The position numbers were made by a program, and so were the translations under genes. From NCBI GenBank assembly GCA_964353255.1, contig CAYGVJ010000127.1, positions 1-15,374 of the forward strand: a stretch of DNA of 15,374 nucleotides, given 5' to 3'. Origin of the DNA: VFZS01 sp964353255 (GTDB lineage: Bacteria; Acidobacteriota; Terriglobia; Bryobacterales; Bryobacteraceae). Below the pieces are notes generated by a model that had not been told where the DNA came from, ran no database searches, and was given only the letters and a program-made list of their open reading frames with translations. Below, piece after piece: positions 1-6,585 of this stretch. Positions within the stretch are counted from its first letter, which is position 1, and every line of letters starts with the position of its first letter.

Positions 1-29
1 AGATACTCACGTACGGATTAGCGGCTCAA

Positions 30-206
30 TCAGCCTTCTTCGCCCGGCTCGGAGGGCGTATAGTAGTCGTCGGCCGGTGGGACGGATTCCTCGGACTCGG
101 ATGGGCGGTCGGGTGGCTTCTTGCCCTTTCGGGAGCCCTTGTGCTCCGAAGGCTTTTCGGAGTGCCAGCCGGAGTCGCCGGTAACCGGATCTACGCGGGC
201 CGCCAT
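30..206 (-). CDS. small disordered hypothetical protein (58 aa)
   Basis: An ATG-to-TGA reading frame of 58 codons, below the size usually listed. It has a good Shine-Dalgarno, AGGAG, 8 bases before the ATG, which is the main reason to believe it. The protein starts MAARVDPVTGDSGWH. It then becomes a low-complexity stretch of Lys, Pro, Ser, Glu and Asp ending in DDYYTPSEPGEEG: basic in the middle (KGSRKGKK), acidic at the C-terminus, with no hydrophobic segment. It is therefore probably intrinsically disordered and cytoplasmic. It lies 60 bases after tyrA on the same strand, so it could be the last gene of the aromatic operon or an independent gene. I recognise no family and assign no function. 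A chance ORF remains possible, but the SD and the composition favour a real gene. Confidence 0.55.
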   Translation of the reverse strand: MAARVDPVTGDSGWHSEKPSEHKGSRKGKKPPDRPSESEESVPPADDYYTPSEPGEEG

Positions 207-266
207 GGGCGTGGCTCCTGAGCGAAATCCCCGCTTTCGTTCTATCGGCGTGACCGCCTCAGGAGT

Positions 267-1118
267 TTAGCCCCGGCTCTGCCTCTTCAGCCGCTCGGCG
301 AACTGGTTGGCGATCCGGAACTCCTGGCCGGCGCGGGCGCTGCCCAGGTTGGCGCGTAGGTCGGCGAGCCGGGAAATGTAAGCCCCCAACGCGTTCTGGA
401 TGGCCCCAGCGTTGGTCGTGAGGATATCCTCCCACACTTCGTAAGGGCTCGCCGCCAGCCGGGTCATATCGGCCAACCCCGGCCCGGCCACCTGAAGCTG
501 CTCCGGCGCTGGCAACTGCGCAGCCAAGGTGGCCGCCAGGGCGGTGGAGAGCACCTGCGGCAGGTGCGAAGTGAAAGCCGCTACGCGGTCGTGCTCCTCG
601 GGCGACAGGCACACGGGCGCGGCGCCGATGGCCCTGATCCACCCCAGGAACTCGCGCGCAATAGCCGTCTCCAGTTCCGCGGGATCAACCGGCGTCAGCA
701 CCCAGGTGCGCCCGGCGAAAAGGTCCGCGTCGGCCTCGGAAGCGCCCCGCTTCTCTTTGCCGGCCATAGGGTGGCCGCCCAGGAACTGTCCCCGGCGAAT
801 GACCTGCCGCCCGCGCGCGACGATCTGCGCCTTGGTGCTGCCGGCGTCCGTCACCAGGCTGCCCGGCCTCAGCCACTCATCCAGCGCCCCCAGCGTCTCC
901 AGGATCCGCCGGATGGGCTGAGACAGGAAGACCACGTCCGCGCGCCGGACCGCCTCCTCCAGCGGCCAGGCCTCGTCAATGGCGCCGCAGGCCAGCGCCT
1001 GCCGGACGGCCCCCGGAGAACTGACGCCCAGGATGCGTCCCGTGAAGCCGGCTTTCTTCAGCGCCAGGCCGAAGGAGCTGCCAATCAGCCCGACCCCGAC
1101 GATGGCGACGGTTTCCAT
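267..1118 (-). CDS. tyrA: prephenate dehydrogenase (TyrA)
   Basis: Oxidatively decarboxylates prephenate (or arogenate) to 4-hydroxyphenylpyruvate (or tyrosine), the committed tyrosine step in the cytosol. The 283-aa length suits a stand-alone TyrA. The N-terminal Rossmann fold carries GVGLIGSS (dinucleotide loop, residues 8-15). The catalytic-histidine motif GGHPMAG puts His at 116, with DAGSTK at 91-96 and SHLPQVLS at 184-191; the helical dimerisation domain follows. At the end of beta-2 the sequence is GVSSP, without the acidic residue typical of NAD-specific enzymes, so NADP or dual cofactor use is possible (inference). No ACT or fused chorismate mutase domain is present; the mutase is a separate gene two positions upstream. 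The start lies 10 bases after the DAHP synthase stop, and its SD (AGGTG) overlaps that stop, suggesting translational coupling. Confidence 0.95.
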   Translation of the reverse strand: METVAIVGVGLIGSSFGLALKKAGFTGRILGVSSPGAVRQALACGAIDEAWPLEEAVRRADVVFLSQPIRRILETLGALDEWLRPGSLVTDAGSTKAQIVARGRQVIRRGQFLGGHPMAGKEKRGASEADADLFAGRTWVLTPVDPAELETAIAREFLGWIRAIGAAPVCLSPEEHDRVAAFTSHLPQVLSTALAATLAAQLPAPEQLQVAGPGLADMTRLAASPYEVWEDILTTNAGAIQNALGAYISRLADLRANLGSARAGQEFRIANQFAERLKRQSRG

Positions 1119-1123
1119 CAGCG

Positions 1124-1137
1124 AGCACCTAGGTGCT
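1124..1137. promoter_or_regulatory. 14-bp perfect palindrome at aroF stop / tyrA SD
   Basis: AGCACCTAGGTGCT is a perfect palindrome covering the DAHP synthase stop codon (TAG) and the Shine-Dalgarno of tyrA. As DNA it could be a dimeric protein site. As RNA its two halves could pair only between transcripts, because there is no loop. Its role is unknown and it may be chance. Confidence 0.3.
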
Positions 1138-2142
1138 GCGCCCCACCGCCTGGGCGATGATGCGCAACTGTCCCATCAGTTCCTCGAACTGCTCGGGCCA
1201 CAGCGACTGCGCCCCATCGCTCAAGGCGTGGTCGGGGTCGTGATGGACCTCGATCAGCAGGCCGTCGGCGCCCGCGGCCACCGCCGCGCGCGCCATGGGG
1301 AGCACCTTGTCGCGCTTGCCGGTCCCGTGCGACGGATCGGCGATGATCGGCAGGTGGGAGAGCTTCTTGACCACGGGGATGGCGGCCAGGTCCATGGTGT
1401 TGCGGGTGTAGGTCTCGAAGGTGCGGATGCCACGTTCGCAGAGAATAACGTCGTAGTTGCCCTCCACCAGAATGTACTCGGCCGAGAGCAGCAACTCCTC
1501 AATCGTGGCCGAAATGCCGCGCTTGAGCAGCACCGGCTTGGCCTGCCGGCCCACCTCCCGCAACAGGTTGAAGTTCTGCATGTTGCGCGCCCCCACCTGT
1601 AGGATGTCGGCGTAGGCGGCCACCAGCGGGATCTGGGTCTGGTCCATGACTTCGCTGACCACCAGCAGGCCGTGCTGGTCGGCGGCCTCGCGCAGCCAAC
1701 GAAGGCCCTCTTCGCCCAGGCCCTGGAAAGTGTACGGGGAGGTGCGCGGCTTGAACGCCCCGCCCCGAATCACCCGGGCGCCCGCGCGCGCCACCCGCTC
1801 GGCGATGCGCATGACCTGCTCCCGGCTCTCCACGCTGCACGGGCCGGCCATGACCACCACCCGGCTGCCGCCGATCTCCACGTCCCCTGCCTTCACCACC
1901 GTGCCCGCCGGCCGGAAGTGCCGGCTGGCCAGCTTGAAGGGCGACATGATGCGCCGGGCTTCCTTGACGCCCTCCAGCACCTCGAAGTCAGCCGGCTCGA
2001 CCCGCTCGGCAGGCCCGACGCCGCCCAGCAAAGTGTGTACCACCCCGGTCGAGCGGTGCACCGTGAAGCCCAGCGCCACCATGCGGTCGATGACCGCCTG
2101 AATCTGGGCCTCGCTCGCTCCTTCCTGCATTACCACCAGCAT
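1129..2142 (-). CDS. aroF: 3-deoxy-7-phosphoheptulonate (DAHP) synthase, type I-beta with N-terminal regulatory domain
   Basis: Condenses phosphoenolpyruvate and erythrose 4-phosphate into DAHP, the entry step of the shikimate pathway. The 337 residues match the Thermotoga maritima-type enzyme. Residues 1 to about 70 (MLVVMQEGASEAQIQAVIDR onward) form the ferredoxin-like domain that in this class binds Tyr/Phe for feedback inhibition. A TIM barrel follows. The metal ligands are visible as Cys102 (GPCSVES), His272 (DPSHGTG), Glu298 (LLIEVHHDP) and Asp309 (ALSDG), and the PEP/E4P loop KPRTS is at 131-135. GGGAGAG just upstream is the SD. The gap to the chorismate mutase stop is only 14 bases, so the two are co-transcribed. 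Regulation by end-product aromatic acids is inferred from the N-terminal domain. The symbol follows common use for this class. Confidence 0.94.
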   Translation of the reverse strand: MLVVMQEGASEAQIQAVIDRMVALGFTVHRSTGVVHTLLGGVGPAERVEPADFEVLEGVKEARRIMSPFKLASRHFRPAGTVVKAGDVEIGGSRVVVMAGPCSVESREQVMRIAERVARAGARVIRGGAFKPRTSPYTFQGLGEEGLRWLREAADQHGLLVVSEVMDQTQIPLVAAYADILQVGARNMQNFNLLREVGRQAKPVLLKRGISATIEELLLSAEYILVEGNYDVILCERGIRTFETYTRNTMDLAAIPVVKKLSHLPIIADPSHGTGKRDKVLPMARAAVAAGADGLLIEVHHDPDHALSDGAQSLWPEQFEELMGQLRIIAQAVGRST

Positions 2143-2156
2143 GGGAAAGCTCTCCC
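2143..2156. promoter_or_regulatory. near-palindrome filling the chorismate mutase-aroF gap
   Basis: The whole 14-base gap reads GGGAAAGCTCTCCC on the plus strand, a palindrome with one mismatched pair. On the transcribed strand it contains the SD for DAHP synthase. It may help couple the two genes or be chance; a similar 14-bp palindrome occurs at the next junction. Confidence 0.25.
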
Positions 2157-2465
2157 TTACTTCTCTGTCCCGTCCCGCTCCAGCATCCGCAAACGCTGGA
2201 TGTTGCGCATCTCGTCGATGATGCGCTCGAAGACCCGGCGCGCGCCCTCGCCGGTCAGCGGTCCGGTGTTATGCGCAGTCACGTTCTCAAAGACCTCGTC
2301 CTCGCGCTTGGGCTCGTAGATGGGCAGATCGAGCTCCTGCTTGATGCGCCCGATCTCCTCGACGATGCGGGTGCGCGCATTGAGCAGCGCCAGGATCTGG
2401 CGGTCCAGCACGTCGATGCGATCGCGGCACTCGGTCAGGGCCTTCCAGGCGGATTCCCGGGACAT
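2157..2465 (-). CDS. chorismate mutase, AroQ class, monofunctional
   Basis: Converts chorismate to prephenate, feeding TyrA and, elsewhere, prephenate dehydratase. The 102-aa all-helical protein aligns without gaps over its first half with the E. coli CM domain. The active-site equivalents are Arg14 (CRDRIDVLD), Arg31 (NARTRIVEE), Lys42 (GRIKQ), Arg54 and Glu55 (EPKREDEV). The C-terminal helix has NIQRLRML with the expected Gln at about 90. There is no dehydratase, dehydrogenase or DAHP synthase fusion. The ATG lies two bases after the trpA stop, and DAHP synthase starts 14 bases beyond its own stop. The protein might associate non-covalently with the neighbouring DAHP synthase, as some AroQ mutases do; that is inference. 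Confidence 0.92.
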   Translation of the reverse strand: MSRESAWKALTECRDRIDVLDRQILALLNARTRIVEEIGRIKQELDLPIYEPKREDEVFENVTAHNTGPLTGEGARRVFERIIDEMRNIQRLRMLERDGTEK

Positions 2466-2467
2466 CG

Positions 2468-3277
2468 TTATTTCAAGTCAAAGCCGCGCTTAAGTTCGCG
2501 CGCCAATGCCTCCAACTCCCCCTCCAGCGACGCGCTCGCGCCGTGTTCTCCTATCAGGCGGACGAAAGCGCTGCCCACCACCACCGCGTCGGCCAGCGGC
2601 GCCAGCTCAGCCACGTGCTCGGCGCGCGAGATTCCGAATCCTACTGCCAGGGGCAGCTCCGTCATGCGGCGCATCGCCCGGACCAGCTCGGCTGCCGAGC
2701 GGGCCAGCGAGGCGCGCTCACCCGTCACACCGGTCCGTGAAACCAAGTATACGAAGCCGCGGGAGTAGCTGGCTATGCGCTGTAAGCGCTCCGGGCGGCT
2801 GGTCGGCGCGGCCAGGAAGACAGTGTCCAAGCCATGCGCTCTGGCCACCTCGACGTACTGCCCGGCTTCCTCGACGCTGAGGTCGGTGAGCAGCAGGCCG
2901 TCCACCCCAGCCGCGGCTGCGTCCCGCGCCAGCGCCTCCAGGCCATAGCGCAGCACGGGATTCAGATAGGTGAACAGCAACAGCGGGGTCTCGGAGCGCC
3001 GCCGGAGCTCCGCTGCCACCTCCAGGATCCGTCGCAGCGTGGCCCCGGAGGCGAGCGCCCGCTCGGAAGCCCGCTGGATGACCGGCCCGTCGGCAACCGG
3101 GTCGGAGAAGGGCACACCCAGCTCGATCAGGTCCACTCCGCCGCGCTCCAGCGCCGCCACCAGCGACGGGGTCCGCTCGAGCGTGGGATCGCCGGCGGTG
3201 AGGTAACCGATCAGGCCCCGACGACCGGCCTGGCGTAGGCCGTCGAAGAGCCGGCTGATGCGGGTGCGGGGCGTCAT
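2468..3277 (-). CDS. trpA: tryptophan synthase alpha subunit
   Basis: Cleaves indole-3-glycerol phosphate to indole and glyceraldehyde 3-phosphate; the indole is channelled to TrpB. The 269 residues are standard for the family. The catalytic acids are Glu52 and Asp63 in LIELGVPFSDPVADGP. Further family marks are LLLFTYLNP, the GLLLTDLSVEE strand, loop 6 SRTGVTGER, and the phosphate-binding segment GFGISRAEHV with VVGSAFV. The ATG overlaps the trpB stop by four bases (ATGA), giving the tight coupling expected for an alpha2beta2 complex. No missing residues were noted. Confidence 0.96.
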   Translation of the reverse strand: MTPRTRISRLFDGLRQAGRRGLIGYLTAGDPTLERTPSLVAALERGGVDLIELGVPFSDPVADGPVIQRASERALASGATLRRILEVAAELRRRSETPLLLFTYLNPVLRYGLEALARDAAAAGVDGLLLTDLSVEEAGQYVEVARAHGLDTVFLAAPTSRPERLQRIASYSRGFVYLVSRTGVTGERASLARSAAELVRAMRRMTELPLAVGFGISRAEHVAELAPLADAVVVGSAFVRLIGEHGASASLEGELEALARELKRGFDLK

Positions 3278-4470
3278 TCCCGGTCCAGTTCGGGGAAGGC
3301 CTGCCGGTAGATGTCGGTGTCCTTGTCCCCGCGCCCTGACAGATTCACGAGGAATATCTCATCCCGAGCTTGAGGCGCGCGGCGGAGGGCTTCGGCGACC
3401 GCGTGCGCGGGCTCCAGCGCCGGGATGATGCCCTCCAGCCGGCTCAATGTTCGCGCAGCCTCCAGCGCCTCCTGGTCGCTGACCGCCAGATACTCGGCGC
3501 GGCCCTGGTCGTGGAGCCAGGCATGTTCGGGACCGACCAGGGCGTAGTCCAGGCCGGCTGAAACGGAGTGGGTCAGCGCGACCTGCCCGTCGGCGTCCTG
3601 GAGCAGGTAACTGTAGGCGCCGTGGAGCACCCCGGGCGCGCCCCCGGCGAACCGCGCGGCGTGCTGCCCCAGCGCCGGGCCTCTGCCGCCGGCCTCCACG
3701 CCCACCAGCCGCACCCCTTCGTCCTGGATGAAGGGGTGGAAGATGCCTATGGCGTTGCTGCCGCCTCCCACGCAAGCGATGACTACGTCGGGGAGGCGGC
3801 CTTCGGCCTCCAGGATCTGTCGCCGGGCTTCCTCTCCGATGACGCTCTGGAAATCCCGGACCATCAACGGGTAAGGGTGGGCGCCGAGCGCCGAGCCCAG
3901 CAAGTAGTGGGTGTCGGCCACGTTGGTCACCCAGTCACGCATGGCTTCGCTGATGGCGTCTTTCAGCGTGCGGCTCCCTGCCGCCACCGCCACCACCCGC
4001 GCTCCCAGCAACCGCATGCGGAAGACGTTCAGGCGCTGGCGCTCCATGTCCTGCTCGCCCATGTAGACCACGCACTCCAGCCCGAACAGGGCGCAAACGG
4101 TCGCCGTGGCCACCCCATGCTGGCCGGCGCCGGTTTCCGCGATCACCCGCCGTTTGCCCATGCGCCGCGCCAGCAGGACTTGGCCGAGGCAGTTGTTGAT
4201 CTTATGCGCTCCGGTGTGCAGCAGGTCCTCGCGCTTAAGGTAGATGCGGGCGCCCTCACCCGGAGGGCTCAGCCGCCGGGCCGGGTATAGGGGCGTTGGG
4301 CGGCCGGCGTAGCGGTCGAGCAGGTCTTCGAGTTCGGCCCGGAAGCCGGGATCCTGCCGCGCTTCCAGGTAGGCCCTCTCGAGTTCCTCGAGCGGCGACA
4401 TCAACGTCTCGGGGACGTAGCGCCCGCCGTAAGGTCCGAAATGTCCGCCTGCGTCCGGTTGTGAGGTCAT
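3274..4470 (-). CDS. trpB: tryptophan synthase beta subunit
   Basis: PLP enzyme that condenses indole with serine to make tryptophan. The 398 residues fit TrpB1, the TrpA-dependent type, and the N-terminus GHFGPYGGRYVPETLM is typical. The PLP lysine is Lys90 in HTGAHKINNCLGQ. The catalytic Glu112 is in AETGAGQHG. The PLP-phosphate loop CVGGGSNAIG is at about 233-242, and the C-terminal NLSGRGDKD is present. It overlaps trpF at its start (ATGA) and trpA at its end (ATGA), so trpF-B-A form one translationally coupled block. Confidence 0.97.
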   Translation of the reverse strand: MTSQPDAGGHFGPYGGRYVPETLMSPLEELERAYLEARQDPGFRAELEDLLDRYAGRPTPLYPARRLSPPGEGARIYLKREDLLHTGAHKINNCLGQVLLARRMGKRRVIAETGAGQHGVATATVCALFGLECVVYMGEQDMERQRLNVFRMRLLGARVVAVAAGSRTLKDAISEAMRDWVTNVADTHYLLGSALGAHPYPLMVRDFQSVIGEEARRQILEAEGRLPDVVIACVGGGSNAIGIFHPFIQDEGVRLVGVEAGGRGPALGQHAARFAGGAPGVLHGAYSYLLQDADGQVALTHSVSAGLDYALVGPEHAWLHDQGRAEYLAVSDQEALEAARTLSRLEGIIPALEPAHAVAEALRRAPQARDEIFLVNLSGRGDKDTDIYRQAFPELDRE

Positions 4471-5069
4471 GCCAGGTCTTCCGACAAGGCTGCCTGAACG
4501 AACTCCGCCACGAGGCGATGATCTTTGCGGCCCGGGGCGATCTCCAGGCGCGAGCAGCCGTCCACAGCCCAGGGCCGGGCCGTGCGGATGGCCTGCCGCA
4601 CGTTGCTCGGATCGAGTCCTCCCGCCAGGATCACTCTTCGAGTCGCGCTGCGTGCCACCGCCCAGTCGAAAGTCTCTCCCGTTCCTCCGTGAGCCTTCAC
4701 CGAGGCGGTGTCCAGCAAGAGCGCCTCGGCCTCCGGGCAGGTTTCCAGTTGCTCGGGCCGGAAGCCGGGGCCGACCGGGACTGCTTTCCAGATGCGCAGG
4801 CCGGCGGGCGGAGCCGCCTCCCCATGCAGTTGGACAACGTCCAGAGCCAAGGCGGAGGCGAGCGCGGCGACGCTCTCGGCCGGTTCGTTGACGAACACGC
4901 CCACCTTCCAGACGCCCGCCGGGAGATCCGGGATGATGGCGGCAGCGGCCGCAGGCGTTAGGTAGCGAGGGCTGCCAGGATAGAAGTTGAAGCCCAGCGC
5001 GGAGGCGCCGGCCTGGGCGGCGGCCAGGGCATCCTGGCGACTGGTGATCCCGCAGATCTTCACGATCAC
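4467..5069 (-). CDS. trpF: phosphoribosylanthranilate isomerase (GTG start)
   Basis: Amadori rearrangement of N-(5-phosphoribosyl)anthranilate to CdRP, the substrate of TrpC. I chose the GTG at 5069 because it overlaps the trpC stop (GTGA) and gives the usual N-terminus MIVKICGITS and 200 residues. An open frame runs further upstream, but that part is only a shadow of trpC. Active-site residues are Cys6 (KICGIT) and Asp120 (LLLDTAS). The phosphate-binding GGTG is at 128-131, with ILAGGLDPSNV at 147-157. Near the C-terminus the usual VDVSSGVE-type loop reads VDGCSRLE, a divergent but probably functional version. Co-translated with trpC upstream and trpB downstream. Confidence 0.94.
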   Translation of the reverse strand: MIVKICGITSRQDALAAAQAGASALGFNFYPGSPRYLTPAAAAAIIPDLPAGVWKVGVFVNEPAESVAALASALALDVVQLHGEAAPPAGLRIWKAVPVGPGFRPEQLETCPEAEALLLDTASVKAHGGTGETFDWAVARSATRRVILAGGLDPSNVRQAIRTARPWAVDGCSRLEIAPGRKDHRLVAEFVQAALSEDLA

Positions 5070-5863
5070 CGCAGCAGTTCCCGCAACGCCTGTGCCGGGT
5101 CGTGCGACCTCATTAGGTGCTCGCCCACCAGGAAGGCGTCGTAGCCGGCCTGGCGCAGCTGGTGCACGTCCTGGGCGGTGCGGATGCCGCTCTCGCTGAC
5201 CTTGATCAGCCCGGCCGGAATCTTCTCCGCCAGCCGCAGCGAAGTCGCCAGGTCGTCCTTGAAAGTGCGGAGATTGCGGTTGTTGACGCCGATGAGTTCG
5301 GCTCCGGAGGCCAGCGCCACGTCCAGCTCCTTTTGGCTGTGCACCTCGACCAAGGCCGCCATGCGGAACCGCCAGGCGTATTCGCGCAACTGCCGGAGCC
5401 GCTTCTCGGGGAGGATCGCGGCGATCAGCAGGACGGCGTCGGCGGAATGGGCCGCCGCTTCGGCCACGTGGTACTCGTCGATCGTGAAGTCCTTGCGCAG
5501 CACCGCCAGGCCCACCGCGCCGCGGGCCACGCACAGATCATCCAGGCTGCCGTGGAAGAACTTCTCGTCGGTGAGCACCGAGAGCGCGGCGGCGCCGCCG
5601 TCCTCGTAGGCCCTGGCCAGGGCCGCGGGGTCGGAGCGAGCGGCCAGGGCGCCCTTGCTCGGGGAGGCGTGCTTGATTTCGGCGATGATCGCCGGCTCCA
5701 GATCCAGCAAGGCCGCGCGGAAATCGCGGCGGTGGGGCCGCGTCTCCTCGCCGAGTAGTTCCAGCTCGTGGCGGGGAATCACGGCCCCGGCGAGCTGGCT
5801 CCGCTTGTAAGCCACGATCTGGGTCAGGATGTCGGGAAGATCGGCGCTCATTGCTGAAAGCAT
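5066..5863 (-). CDS. trpC: indole-3-glycerol phosphate synthase
   Basis: Closes the indole ring of CdRP to give indole-3-glycerol phosphate. Catalytic marks (numbering from 5863): EIKHASPSKG at 62-71, Lys124 in RKDF, Glu173 in LVEVH, GVNNRNL with Asn195, and SESGI with Glu224/Ser225. The length of about 265 aa is normal. Three in-frame ATGs compete. The one at 5869 is abutted by the purine-rich AGG. The one at 5863 has AGGA at 5-base spacing and is chosen. The one at 5851 would give the most usual N-terminus (MSADLPDIL) and would fit if the extended -10 box at 5868-5876 is used. The gene starts about 24 bases after a vapC toxin stop, an unusual upstream neighbour; trpD or trpG would be expected there. 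Confidence 0.94.
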   Translation of the reverse strand: MLSAMSADLPDILTQIVAYKRSQLAGAVIPRHELELLGEETRPHRRDFRAALLDLEPAIIAEIKHASPSKGALAARSDPAALARAYEDGGAAALSVLTDEKFFHGSLDDLCVARGAVGLAVLRKDFTIDEYHVAEAAAHSADAVLLIAAILPEKRLRQLREYAWRFRMAALVEVHSQKELDVALASGAELIGVNNRNLRTFKDDLATSLRLAEKIPAGLIKVSESGIRTAQDVHQLRQAGYDAFLVGEHLMRSHDPAQALRELLR

Positions 5864-5867
5864 ATTC

Positions 5868-5876
5868 ATCCTAGCA
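5868..5876 (-). promoter_or_regulatory. candidate extended -10 box in the vapC-trpC gap
   Basis: On the minus strand the gap contains TGCTAGGAT, which matches the TGn-extended -10 pattern. No good -35 hexamer is seen 16-18 bases upstream. If active it would begin a trpC-F-B-A-... transcript near 5861 and favour the third ATG (5851) as start. The same bases also contain the AGGA that would be the SD for the ATG at 5863, so the signal is ambiguous. Confidence 0.3.
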
Positions 5877-5887
5877 CGCGGCGCGGA

Positions 5888-6301
5888 TCAGGGTTGGACC
5901 TCGATGCCGCAGGTCCGAGCCACTGTGGCCAACTGGCGGTCGTGGGTTAAGAAGATGAGCGGCTCGCCATTGTCTTCTGCCCAGAGCAGGGCGGTGGCCA
6001 GGTGGATGGCGTCAAGGGCGCCTACCACGGTGGGAAACGGACCCGCGGCGCGTTCCAGCACGCTGCGCTGGAGAAGACAGACCTCAGAGTCTCGCAGCAC
6101 ACGCCGCAACAACTCCAGCCGGTGCGGGATCTCGGCGGGCGTGAGCTGCCTCAGCACCCGCAGACGGTCGAGGCACCGGCGGACTTCCACTTCCACCAGC
6201 TCGGAGACCACGCCCGCCTCCCAGCGACCCCATTCTTCCACGGCATCGGGCTGGCCAAGGATCCAGTGGACCACCACCGAGCTGTCCAGGTACGCCTTCA
6301 C
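5888..6301 (-). CDS. vapC: VapC-like PIN-domain toxin (ribonuclease)
   Basis: Predicted Mg-dependent RNase of the PIN family, neutralised by the adjacent antitoxin. I chose the GTG at 6301 because it overlaps the antitoxin stop (GTGA) and gives the typical start VKAYLDSSVVVHWI; the length is 137 aa. All four acidic active-site residues are in place: Asp6 (YLDSS), a Glu at 37 or 39 (ELVEVEVRR), Asp97 (GALDAIHLATA) and Asp121 (FLTHDRQLA). The toxin is therefore likely intact. Its stop is followed after 24 bases by trpC on the same strand, so trp transcription may read through it. The RNA target cannot be told from sequence. Confidence 0.88.
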   Translation of the reverse strand: MKAYLDSSVVVHWILGQPDAVEEWGRWEAGVVSELVEVEVRRCLDRLRVLRQLTPAEIPHRLELLRRVLRDSEVCLLQRSVLERAAGPFPTVVGALDAIHLATALLWAEDNGEPLIFLTHDRQLATVARTCGIEVQP

Positions 6302-6585
6302 GATTCGCGGTCCAACAGACGTTCGCGCCGGACCCACGCCAGCGCCCGGTCCACGGCACCGGGTTTGAGTTTTCTGGGCCGTCTCACTGCGAGGCGGTCG
6401 AGTTCCTTTAGCGAGCCGGCTGGAGGGATGGTGAGCAGCCGCCTGGCGGGGGGCTTCTCGACCGGCAGCAAGCGAGCCACCGGGATCTGCCGGTTCTTAA
6501 TGAGGACCTCTTCCCCCTGCTGGGCCGCGCGCAGGTAGTGACTCAAGCGGGCCTTCAGATGCGCGACCGTGACCTCGGTGGGCAT
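6298..6585 (-). CDS. vapB: VapB-type antitoxin, Phd/YefM-like N-terminus
   Basis: A 95-aa antitoxin. Residues 5-42 (VTVAHLKARLSHYLRAA, then GEEVLIKNRQIPVARLLPV) match the Phd/YefM DNA-binding and dimerisation fold. The basic C-terminal half (residues 43-95, with PRKLKPGAVDRALAWVRRE) is the expected toxin-wrapping region. The fold predicts that it binds its own promoter and, with VapC, represses it. The ATG lies 16 bases after the DUF58 stop. AGG precedes it by only a few bases, while a -10 box ends 7 bases upstream of the ATG, so a leaderless mRNA is possible. The GTGA overlap with vapC secures stoichiometry. Confidence 0.87.
   Translation of the reverse strand: MPTEVTVAHLKARLSHYLRAAQQGEEVLIKNRQIPVARLLPVEKPPARRLLTIPPAGSLKELDRLAVRRPRKLKPGAVDRALAWVRRERLLDRES

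Noticed and set aside
5070..5534. Upstream extension of the trpF frame inside trpC
   Set aside because: The extra residues are an Arg/Gly-rich shadow of trpC. The GTG at 5069 with GTGA overlap gives the standard TrpF N-terminus.
6302..6337. Longer VapC start (ATG at 6337)
   Set aside because: It adds 12 residues before the conserved PIN beginning and overlaps the antitoxin widely; the GTGA-coupled GTG at 6301 fits the family better.
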